A DNA stretch of 64,000 nucleotides from Agrocybe praecox (Eukaryota > Basidiomycota > Agaricomycetes > Agaricales > Agrocybaceae). The notes beneath the pieces were generated by a model. That model searched no databases. It saw only the letters and a program-made list of their open reading frames with translations, and had not been told where the DNA came from. The position numbers and the translations under genes are program-made. The stretch is taken from the NCBI GenBank assembly GCA_964017145.1, contig OZ024843.1, positions 549,001 through 613,000 on the forward strand. Reading direction: 5' to 3'. Below are positions 49,886 to 59,882 of the stretch, piece after piece (position 1 is the first letter of the stretch; each line of letters begins with the position of its first letter).

Positions 49886-51546
49886 ATTTGTGAGCACTGA
49901 ACATTGAACTTCGTCAATTTCAACGCATTTTAGTGCAGGACCACAATTTTTGTCATCTTTATGGACTCATCTCATAGTGCGTAGAATAATTTATTATATA
50001 TCTGAAATATAGCATCATGATGTGCTTTGGACTGTACACTTTGTCGCGGAGGTTGCACCGTACAACATAATCCCCCAATAATCACAAGGTACTCCACAGC
50101 TCTCCGCACAGTCCCTGTAGTCGGTTCCTTTGACTCAAGCAACGAGGGGGGGTTGCGAAGTTCCGATAAAATGCTGAGGTAAATCGCGGATTCCCTGATA
50201 TTGCATATATGCACGACTTATTCACGCTTGTACATATTCAAGCTTGTACATGGGTATTCACTTGGCATCGTTAATTAATGATAATTACTCACACAGTTTC
50301 TTGTTATTTTTCAACCGAAGTCTGATCCTTGGCATTCTCATGTTATCACCGTATGTATCTAATCTTTCAGCAACCACCATATGTACGTACGCCGTATATA
50401 CATGGAATCCCTTTAGAAATTAAGAAGGAGCGAGGAGATAAGTACATACTACGCGGCACTCATACACAACCTCATTAACCAACACGGTGGGCTTGAAAGT
50501 ATACTTCGAATAATAAATATGTCCTTATAAGCATTAGCGCCTATTTAAAACGAGTACGATGTGTATACGCGATGTCGCGACGACCTCCTCAGCAACCAGA
50601 TAATAGCGTCACTATCCTTAGACAGATTCCCCGACTTTTAATCAAGAACATCGCCTCCGCGTCCTCGAATTTACCTCGCACTGAAGTTTCGAAACGGCGA
50701 TACGCATTTTTTCCCGCATCACATGAGCGGCAGAACATCGGCGTATCGCCGTACAAACAACGCCCGGCAGGAAATCCAGGGCCGGTGTACACTCGATCTG
50801 CCGACGAAACACAATGATATGATGTCAGAACGAACTTGAGCTCGCGAATTGTTAGCGTGTTTAACTCCAATGATGACACTCATTGCTTTCCCTCCTATTG
50901 TTGGGTGAGTACTTTCCGCTTGCTCTTGTATTTTGACCAATAAGTTGCGTCATTGCTTAATGGAGCGAGCTTGGGGCTCAATTTCATTCTGAATAGACAA
51001 GTTATGGATGGTGAGAATGGAAAGCAAGTAACAGAGAGCAAGGGTCGGGGCTCGGGAATGATAAGGATTGACGGACATTAGGACAGCTCTGTAAAGGGTT
51101 TAGCTTGTCGCGTCGATATGTGCGATGATCGATGATACAGCTAACGTTTAGTAAAACAGGCAGCGTTTAGTTTGCGGCTTCAAGTTATAATTCGAACCCC
51201 CTTTGCTTCTGGATCCTTCTTCTAAACGACCCACGAAGATTTCCGCCTCTAATATATCTTGCAGTCGCTGAACCTTTCTGGTTTTTGCCACTCTTCACAC
51301 TCAGCAATAGTGCGTCAGCAAGAGTCCGTCCCGATCACCCAGACTCCCTTCACACGGAATTTCGCGTCATCGCACTCCAACGACGTAGTGTACGAATTTC
51401 TATTATCTGCACAACTGTGGAAAATATAGCGGAGAAAAAGAATTCCCTATATTGCTTCGCTCTCTTTCTTTTCTCGGGTGGCCCTCTGGTTCTGCCAGTG
51501 ATATCCTGTTGTGTTTGGCGTAGGAACTAATTAACTGCATCGCACA
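49886..51546. other. Long intergenic stretch, no supported gene
   Basis: About 1.7 kb. An ATG-initiated frame at 50572-50817 (81 codons) is preceded by a TATTTAAAA element but has no recognisable features, and I do not call it. The end of the stretch should contain the promoter of the gene at 51547. Confidence 0.45.
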
Positions 51547-52758
51547 ATGTCCCAGTGAGTTTAAACCCTTTCTTTGCAATTGGCATATACTAATATTTCT
51601 TTCAGGGCGTCAACGATATCTCTTCGGCCTCCTCCACCGTCACCGTCAGTGCCCGCACCCTTTTCAGGATCCTTGAACCCAGCAGATGCTTCCCAGGGAG
51701 CCTCCCAGAGTGCCTCCCAGGGTACAACCTCACCGTCAATAAAACATGGGCTGTCAATCACTCTTGGGATAGTGTGTGCGGCGTTTGCCTTGTTAGTTTT
51801 GTGGGCTGTATGGAGGTTCTGGCAGAATTTCTGGTTCGTGAATCGAGTGAGTGGGACTAGGGGACGAAGGAAAAGGATGTTTTGGAGGACGAGGACCTCG
51901 GAGAGTGGGTGTGTCGAGGCGGGGGCGGGTAGTCTTCCGGAGAAGGAGAAGGATTCCAGAGAGGAGGGTACGACCGAGCAGGAGACCGAGAAAACGTTAC
52001 CCACCCCTCCTCGGCTACCGGCGCTAATATGGAGCCCCCGCAGGAACAGTGGTCGGCCAAAGCACCAACGCGACGCGTCTTTGTCTTTGCCACCTCCCTA
52101 TGCCAGCACTCCGCCATCGCCATTAGGCGTTCCTTCCTCTTCCTCATCTGCATCATCACCATTCCCAACTGCTGTTGTACCCTCAACGTCAACACCACCG
52201 GCTTCAAGCCAAAATCAAAACTCAGCACCCCCAAATCCATTCTTCACGCCTCTCCCACCACCTCTACCGCGCAAACCGCACCAGCGCTCGCCGAGAAACT
52301 CGATCATCAGCTCGTTGCATCCGAATTACTATTATCAAAATCAGAATCAAAATAACGGCACCTACAGCTACAGCCATGACAGAGACGCATTTGCGAGAGG
52401 ACAAAACCGAGTCGGCCGCTCGCCACTATCCATTTCGTCATCTTCAGGGATCGCGTCGGATTATGATGCCGAGGGTGAGGGTGAGGAGGACGACAGAGAG
52501 GGAGAGGTTGATGATAGTCCTGATTCAACGCAGGAGGGAATGAGTATGGGGAATGGGAATGGACATATTTATATGAAAGCGAACCATGGGCAGGGGCAGA
52601 GGCAAGGACAAACGCTAAACCATGCCAACGCGAACGGCAACGGAAATGGCAGTTCAAGGCGCAGCAGCTACTCATTTTCAGGCTCTATGGTGCTCAATAC
52701 GATTATGGAAGGAGGAGGTGATAATGATTTTAATGCCCATGCGAAACAAGATGCATGA
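51547..52758 (+). CDS. Single-pass membrane protein with long low-complexity tail
   Basis: Exon 1 is only 8 nt (51547-51554, ATG TCC CA) and exon 2 runs 51606-52758. They join in phase to 386 residues beginning MSQASTISLRPPPP. I preferred this to the in-frame ATG at 51574 because that one lies inside a good GTGAGT...TTTCAG intron. The Ser/Gln/Ala-rich ectodomain has the repeat QGASQSASQGT. A membrane helix near residues 50-72 (LSITLGIVCAAFALLVLWAV) is followed by basic residues. The cytosolic tail is Pro/Ser-rich, then Asn/Tyr, an acidic block (EGEGEEDDREGE) and Gly/Asn repeats. There is no classical signal peptide, so a reverse-anchor topology is possible. Unknown function; same plan as the gene at 46192-47442. 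Confidence 0.62.
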
Positions 52759-53153
52759 GACTTAGATTAGACTAGAACTTAACACACGACGTAGTTTGAT
52801 CCATGAACATCAAGAGATAAAAAAGATAGTGACAATTTGTACGGATTAATGTAGTTTTTATGTACGCATGTAACGTTTTTATTTAGTTAATGTAATGTTC
52901 AGTTGGATGTAGTACGTAGACTTTTTTGTTTGCATGAATCATTGTGGTCCGACGGCGCTTAGCGCGTCGCGTCGCGTAAATACCTGAAAGCTCCTCACGT
53001 GATATCAAGTGATCCACACACTTTTGAACTTGTCCATTTTGCGAACGAACATTAAGAATCGGAAAGATCCAAAGTACAAATATTCGGATGCCGGGGGGAT
53101 ACATTCACCAAAATTTGCGTTACAGGTATTTTGTGAAGTGTCCGTAACCCACT
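52759..53153. other. 3' flank of the membrane-protein gene
   Basis: About 400 AT-rich bases between the stop at 52758 and the long inverted repeat. Presumed 3' UTR; no coding signal. Confidence 0.5.
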
Positions 53154-53266
53154 CTGTTTCGATTAAACAAACGCCTTTCGGATAGAAATCCGTTTAAACA
53201 GCCGTTAAAGAATCTCGGCTGTTTAAACGGATTTCTATCCGAAAGGCGTTTGTTTAATCGAAACAG
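53154..53266. repeat. Perfect 51-bp inverted repeat with 11-base loop
   Basis: The left arm (53154-53204, beginning CTGTTTCGATTAAACAAACG) and the right arm (53216-53266) are exact reverse complements over 51 bases, separated by TTAAAGAATCT. Each arm contains the palindrome GTTTAAAC. As RNA it would form a very stable hairpin; as DNA a cruciform. No coding frame explains it. Flanks show the similar words GTGAAGTGTC (left) and TGAAGTGTCT (right), but no clean target-site duplication. Possibilities are a foldback/MITE-like insertion or a small-RNA precursor. Confidence 0.93.
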
Positions 53267-54220
53267 AACCAGTTTCATGAAGTGTCTGAAGACGTCAGAT
53301 ATGCGTGAATCATGTAAATAATCATGATCATTGTCCTCCACCTCGGTGGTCAGCACATAGCAGACAGATAATCGCAAGAAGACAGCAAGAAAGAATAAAT
53401 ATGACGATTACCACAGCCGACAAGACACGAACGCCTCGCAAACAATGTTTCCGTACTGGGCTGGCTGGGGAACAACTGAGGAGAGGATCGCTTCGGGCGT
53501 ACCTCAGCAGTGCACAGAGGGTTCACGCGGAATGGAGACGGGCGCAGAGTCCTGGTAGTTACGCTCATTAATGTATTATGTCTGCGTGAAGTCAGACTTC
53601 AATAGACCTAAATTGACAAGAAAAAATAAAATAAAATCTTGATCATTGCGTCGATCGGCCCAGATAAACCTTTTAGGGATTAATTTCCTGAATCGGTAAG
53701 CCTATGATGCAAACGATGCAAACGTCTCGAGTTTTAGCGGGATACTGAGAGTCTGTCACAAAAATCAGATTTTCACTTAAATTTATAATGACCTCAGTAA
53801 GTTTTGCACTTTTTTGTATACATGTTCCTGTGAAGTTAAATAAGACCGGTATGTAGTTGGTGTTTCGAACGCGAGTGAGCCTGCCCTTAACTGTCGGATA
53901 GCTCCAACTTAGGGGCTGAAACCATCCGCCCATCTCTGGGTCCCCGGTTTTCTGGCAAAGGGTTTTTTATGCCACATCATTTAAATTGGGACTCGTACTT
54001 TGAATGGAGAGCGCTGATCGTGCATAAAAATATCATGACCAAAGAAAAGGACATTTGGAAGTACTCTGAGGTCATTACAAATGATTTTGGGGTCTAGACT
54101 TTGGTGTTTAATGCGAAAAGGTTCATCTTAATTTTGCTTTCTCTCTAGGTCTAGATGCACATGCTCTAGTTATAGATTTGCTAAGAGATTGAGAGAACAA
54201 AATCACCTTGTGATCAGGAT
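53267..54220. other. Intergenic, no gene seen
   Basis: About 950 bases between the hairpin and the 3' end of the first coiled-coil gene. Short frames near 53305-53571 have no support. Confidence 0.5.
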
Positions 54221-56045
54221 TCAATTGGATTTTTTCTTTTTGGGCGACGAGGGCGACGATGGGTTAGCCTTGGTTGTATTTCCCACAATATCTGGATAAA
54301 GAAACTCCAGTTTGCGTTTTGCCACAGGTTGGGCAAGCAGATAGACTTCGTATCGATCTTTTAGCCTGTCGTAAAGCTGCGTGTCAAATCCTACGCATTG
54401 TAGCCCCATATTTTCGACTTTGAGAACTCGTGCTTCGTAGAGTTCGCTGAGAATAGCAAACTTCGCCTTGTTCACTTTATGATTCTCAGCCATTGCTGAC
54501 TCTGCCAAGGCTTGATAGGACTGTTAAAACGTGCATATATGAGTAATGATAGACAAACTCAGGCTCATATTGACGTACAACATTACTGAAACGATCGAAA
54601 CCGTCGGGATTTTTTGAACGAAAGTCAATTGCTTTGTAGAACCCGTAATAAAAAATGCGTTCCCTGTGGTGATGGAATAGATGGAATGTGTTTCCGTATA
54701 GACCCTTGAATTTAGATCCTTGTACCCAGTTGTTTCTTGCGTCGAGAAAACTGATGGGTCCAGAGACAAGAGCGTGCGTCTTCCCTTTTGCCCAGGTAAG
54801 AAGACCAGGAAGATATAGAATATGTGTGCAATATCTTACGGAAACTTGGGTTTAATAAGGGCATCTACGAATATTAAGCGCTTACCTTGATGTACGTGGA
54901 TCCTATGAACGGGTATTAAGGTAAAAGAATCCAAAATATATGAATGACCAGCCAAAGTAGGAGTTGAACGTTGAGCACTTACAGATAATAAATATTCCTT
55001 GAGATCGATATCCTCCCCAAGAATAGGAGCCACTCTGGAAGGTTTTTTTGGGACCATAGGCAGGCTCTCCATATACTGGAGCAGGCCAGCACCGGTCTCT
55101 GACTTCACAATGTACGAAGCACAAGGGAAATAAGGGATACAACAATGTCAAGAAGAAGAAACTCACGGGGGGCAAGTCCTTTGACGATTTCTGCTGCAGC
55201 GAAACCAACTAGTTATTCCGGGTTATTTAAGCATTAAGAAATCTCCAGTTGTACGGTATCAATAACTCCCACCTTCGTTCGAAGCTCTCCTGTTTCACAC
55301 TCGAGAGTAGTCACTTGTCTTTGAAACCGCTCGTGTTCCTATGGATTATCGTGAGGCGAGAAATGGCTGACGTTGAACGTTGACCAGTCAGCAACAGATA
55401 TATTAACGTACCTCGGTTATTTCTTTTCTCGACTCCTTCCCGGCCTTGTACTTCGTGTAGTATTTCTCGAGCGCCTCTTCAAGATTTCGAATATGCTCGC
55501 GCTATGTAGATATATTATTTGAAATAATCCGTATGCAGCGAATGTAAACAAACTGTTTGTTCGTTCTCCTCTGGTGCATCGGTGGAAACCCCTTTGGATT
55601 CCATTTGCTTCGAAGCTTTGATTTCCAAGCTTTTGTCACTGTTCTCCTTTAATTCGAGCCGATTTCAATGTAAGTACATGGTAAGTTTGACCATGATGTA
55701 CGTACTTGTTTTATTTTCACTTTCTTATCTTGTATTTCATCAAGCGCGACGCGTAGGAGTGTGTTCTCTGACGCAACGGCTTCAAGGGTTTCTTGCAAAG
55801 CTTTCATCGCCGTTTCGGCACTTTCTGCTCGTTCTTGAAGCTGAAGCTCCACCAGCTGGGCGTCAACTCTTGCCTACACCCAAGGTATGTTACGAAAAGA
55901 CCATAGGGACCATAAAAAAACTGACTGGATTGTTCGCACCGTTACCCTCCAACTGTTCAATTCGCGCACGCGTTTTCTTAAGTTCCTTGTTCATCAAGGC
56001 TAGCATCTCTGAGGCCAGTTCAGGGTCGCTCGCTACAGATTCCAT
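54221..56045 (-). CDS. Coiled-coil protein with conserved C-terminal domain, copy 1
   Basis: Unknown function. Exons by homology to its neighbour: 56045-55926, 55873-55706, 55646-about 55556, 55503-55411, 55338-55273, 55208-55167, 55102-54983, 54902-54886 (17 nt), 54834-54579 and 54520-54221, about 424 residues. The N-terminal two-thirds is heptad-like and charged (coiled coil, for example ERAESAETAMKALQETLEAV). The C-terminal domain includes LPGLLTWAKGKTHALVSGP, YYGFYKAIDFRSKNPDGFDRF, and GLQCVGFDTQLYDRLKDRYEV before a Lys-rich end. This resembles uncharacterised agaricomycete proteins (possibly the DUF6697 group, from memory). The exon 3 to exon 4 join does not keep frame with the obvious GT donor at 55555; it leaves one extra base. 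Either the donor is elsewhere or this copy carries a lesion. Confidence 0.68.
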
Positions 56046-56508
56046 TGGGTTTCCGCTGTTCCTGTAGAAGTGGGTGTGCTCGTACTAATACCAATGATGA
56101 TGAGGGTTTAGGATGAAAAATCGAAAAAATCTGTTATATAAATTAAGTTATTCATCACGAGAGAAGGACGAGCTTAAACGTGATTAATGATTATTGAAGA
56201 CGCAGAAGAAGAAAGGATTTCACATAAATCCCCGTCGTGTAAAATAGACATATTGGGCTGATAAAACTACAATACTACGTATGTCTGAATGAAAAATCTA
56301 AACCACAGGGGGTGCCTGATACTCAGAGGTATAGAAATGGGGGTTTCATTGATTTTTGTGCAGAGGTTTGTCAAGCTCATTCGTCAACGAACAGGATATA
56401 AATCACAGGACGGGCTGCAGCACTTCGCCATGTTCCTTTACAATGTTCGAATTATTAAACGGGATTATTTGACATTTACAGGAAAGACTCACTTGTCACT
56501 GATTCACT
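56046..56508. other. Spacer between the two coiled-coil genes
   Basis: About 460 AT-rich bases between the start of copy 1 and the stop of copy 2, both on the minus strand. It must hold the copy 1 promoter. No other feature is seen. Confidence 0.5.
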
Positions 56509-58280
56509 TCATGTAAGTTTCAACCTCTTCACATTACTAGGAAGCAATTCATCCCCAGATATTTCAGGATAAAAGACTTCCCGTCGGGACGTGACCAGCC
56601 TTGGTCGGTCAATGATACGGTCGATTTCGAAGCGTTCGGACATCCGCTCGTACAGGACGTAATCGAAGCCCACGTTATGCAGTGCCATACATTCAGCATT
56701 CAGCATCCCATCTTGGTACATGCGGCTCAGAGTATGCAGTCGCTCTTTTCTGACCAATGGGTCCCCGGCGTGGCTTAATGTCGCCTCTGCAAGACCGTGA
56801 GGGGACTAGAAAACGAACAATTGACGGGTAAGCATTTTTCGCTTTTTTAAACAGGAGGTAGTGACCGTTACGTACAACAAAACCGTTGAAGTCTCTGATG
56901 GGGACACCGTTTGGGGTTATCGAGCGAATGTTGAGTGCCTTATACATTCCAACGTAATATATTGCCTTATCCTTGAGGATAAAGAGGTGAAATATTCTGT
57001 CGTAAAGATTTTCGAACGTGGATCCCTTGCTGGATCTATTATTTTTATCGCAAAAGTACATAGGACCAAAAGCGAGAGCGTGCTCCTCGTCTTGATTGCA
57101 CCATACCGTACGCTCTGGAAGATAGAGGAAATTGTTTGAATATCTACCGGAAAAAATGAATCAGCAAGAAGCAGGAAGTCAACACAATTGTAACATACTT
57201 GCGCGTTCGATCATCCTAACGAAAATTTAGCCCAGGTGTGAGAAACAGGCAAATGATTGGAGCTCACTGATTCAATATAATCTTTCAAATTGATGTCAGA
57301 ACTACACACTGGTTTGCGTTGACTGGGATGCGGTCGATCAAGATGTCGCGGTAGCTTGCGCATGAGCGCCGTCAAGACATAGAAACTAGAGACCTAAACG
57401 AGAACAAGGTAAGAAGACAAAACAAAAAGAGGCAGCTGGCCTTGGCGATCATCAGCCACGTACAGACGTAGGGATGAATGGCAGTTTCTTGACCACGGAG
57501 GAAGAATTTGCTTTGAGTTTGTTGCGGAGATCTTCGTTCCGAGCAGTGAGGAGTGTCACTTTTCCTTGAAGATCTGCATAGGACTTAGAACGGGAAAGGA
57601 CCTCATTCATCAGCTAGCACGGCCATGAAGTAAATGATACATACCTTGGTCAACAACTCGTTTTTCTCCTTTTCTGACTGATACTTGGCGTAGCAGACCA
57701 AAAGGCATTCTTCCAGATTCACGAGGCGGTTCATCTAAGTGCATAGTTAGACAGATGACACCGACTTCGAGTCCGCAAAGCCTGGACGAACCAGGTCTTC
57801 GTCCACATCTGTCATGACCGATTTGTCCATCGCGCTGGTGGAAAGCCCAGCCTCACCCTCCTTGAACCAGATTTCGGTAGAGACCTATTCAAAATGTAAG
57901 TACCCACAAAGAAAATCGACGAAAATGCCCTGTTAAAAAAGCACGAACCTGTGCATCTTTCTTGTCCGCCGCTCCCGACTTCATGATCGCAGCTTTTATG
58001 AGTTCGTGCTGGGCTGACGCCTCATCGACACCTTGCTTCAATAGTTCAACCACACGTCTGGCTTCCTCTGCTGCCGCGTCCAGCCCTTTGAAATCGTGGA
58101 TGCATTTTGATGTTTTTTCATGCTTTACCTAAGAGTAAATGTCAATCGATGCGGAACTGAGGTGTCTAGGCTTACTTTATCCTCTTTCGTGATGTCACCA
58201 TGGTCAAATATATTAGCCGCTATAATTTTAGCGGCAACTTCAGATTTGCGCCCAGCGTTGACATTTTTCTTAGCCTTCAT
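56509..58280 (-). CDS. Coiled-coil protein with conserved C-terminal domain, copy 2
   Basis: Paralogue of the gene at 54221-56045. Nine exons: 58280-58176, 58128-57949, 57884-57792, 57734-57645, 57583-57464, 57393-57268, 57215-57199 (17 nt), 57143-56876 and 56805-56509. They add up in frame to 431 residues. The N-terminus (KKNVNAGRKSEVAAKIIAAN) and the middle (MNRLVNLEECLLVCYAKYQSEKEKNELL) are helical and charged. The domain shared with copy 1 includes RKYSNNFLYLPERTVW, IYYVGMYKALNIRS and ALHNVGFDYVLYERMSERFE. Sequence identity is low, but exon phases and the 17-nt exon are conserved, so the duplication is old. The start is uncertain: the frame is open to an ATG at 58436, and a TATATA overlaps the chosen ATG. 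Role unknown. Confidence 0.72.
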
Positions 58281-58542
58281 ATATAGAGGGATGCGAGGGA
58301 AAGAGAGAGAAAGAGGACGCCAAGATTGCTCGACATCGATGCTTTTAAACATTACATAAATTAGCTTTTGACTTTGAAGAAGCACTGATCTGAGGGATTT
58401 TGGTCGGGACCACAGCCTTGCGGAAAATAGAAACAATGATACCAGCTAAACGGTCGCTTTCAAAATGTGTATTAGACTGGAAAGTTACAAAGGAATGCAT
58501 ACTAAATAGACGAGTAGTTAATAGCTACGAAGGGCCATCGTA
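58281..58542. promoter_or_regulatory. Upstream region of copy 2 and 3' flank of Lunapark
   Basis: About 260 bases between the coiled-coil copy 2 start and the Lunapark stop, both on the minus strand. It should contain the copy 2 promoter. CTCTATATATG on the minus strand lies immediately at the chosen ATG, which hints that the true start may be downstream or upstream of it. Confidence 0.3.
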
Positions 58543-59882
58543 TCATGGCGAAGTGGGATCTACTTCCATGAGTGTTGGTTCAGCGCCGTCAACAGTGGGA
58601 AGATCGGGGTCTGACGTCGTTGGAGAAACTCGCGATGGACCTGGGCGGTGTGTCCCGCTGCGTGGGAAGGGCACTTCGGCTCGAGCGGGTGAAGATGTTG
58701 CAGAGGCTACAGGCGAGACACCGGGCCTTTGATTCCTTTTAGAACGAACAGAAGCATTGAAGTGTCCACACTTAAGGCAAAGGTATTCTGTATCAAAAAT
58801 GGAACATAGATTGTCGGTTCCACGGTCAAGAGCAAACGCGTGAAAAAGAGGACGTACGAGCATCCTCCCACATGCTTTCTTTGACCAAACCGTTATGGGT
58901 AAAGCACTTCTCGCATATCAAAGCATATCGAGAGCTAGGGGACGAGATATTCGGATCATCTTCTCCAAGGAGAGCGTCCGCCAATTTATCGTACCACTGC
59001 TTTCGCGGTGGCGCAACGGGGAATCCTGGGGTGGCGGCTTCAAAGACAACGGTCATTGGGGATCAATGATGAGAAACTAGAAGGGCAAGCTTACGAGATA
59101 AGTGTGCTTGCAGGCTAGCGCTTGGCGCAGGTGACTGGACTGGTGGTTTTCCATTCACAACAGCTGGCGGCATACGAGGTTGAGGGGTAGATGGCGGTCC
59201 TTGATTCTGGGGGAGTCGCGCACGAAGGGGAGTAGCAGCAGGCGAAGATTCATCATACTTCTGGATGAGATCGCGGGTGGAATAATAGTTGGTCTTTTTC
59301 TTAATTTCCTCAACCTTGTCACGTCGCTTCTTCATCAATTCCTTCAGCGTTTTTTCTGGGTGGGTTATTTCAGTTCCACGAGGTGAAATCATACCAAAAG
59401 AGGGTCCGAACATACCTTCGGCGTCTTCCTTTCTCTTGTACCAAATTTGTACAATTCTGCGAACGAAGAGAATGCTTAAGAAGAAGCGAATTAGTGGGTT
59501 CCCTAGTCTCGATGAGATGCGACGACATACATAATTGGACCTATTGCCACAGGAAGACCCTTGAATATCCTTTCTGTGCTTCGGTTGACAATGTAATACC
59601 CCTCCTTAAGATCCGGCAACACGTTCAAATACCACAGACTAACATAGGCCACCCAAGCGGCCAACGTGTACAATGTTACAGTCAATGTTGCCCTTCGTTC
59701 GCGAAGTCTAATTTCTGAGAGTTTCGATTGCCTCTTCTGAACATCGTTGGCTAGATTTGAAAGAATAGTTTCGTAGTCTTCTTCATTTTGCTAATCGCAA
59801 AAAAAGGTTAAGTTCGAATCAAGCCTGCGTTGGAGGTGCCCGTCGAAATTACCTTGCTGAAGATATGCCGAAGAAAAGACAT
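58543..59882 (-). CDS. LNP1: Lunapark family ER-network protein
   Basis: Lunapark stabilises three-way junctions of the tubular endoplasmic reticulum, opposing atlastin/Sey1 fusion. Six exons: 59882-59853, 59790-59531, 59474-59416, 59355-59095, 59037-58858 and 58787-58543. They give 344 residues, as expected for fungi. The N-terminus MSFLRHIFSKQNEEDYE precedes a coiled coil. Two membrane spans follow (TLTVTLYTLAAWVAYVSLWYL and PVAIGPIIILFVRRIVQIWY), then the conserved EIKKKTNYYSTRDLIQKYD helix. The C-terminal zinc ribbon has CEKC (in YALICEKCFTHNGLV) and CLKC (in YLCLKCGHFN). The Ser/Pro-rich tail is poorly conserved in the family. The exon 5 to 6 join (WEDAQYLCLKC) uses donor GTACGT at 58857. 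Confidence 0.95.

Noticed and set aside
50572..50817. 81-codon frame after a TATTTAAAA element
   Set aside because: Could be a small protein, but no signal peptide, domain, intron or homology argues for it.
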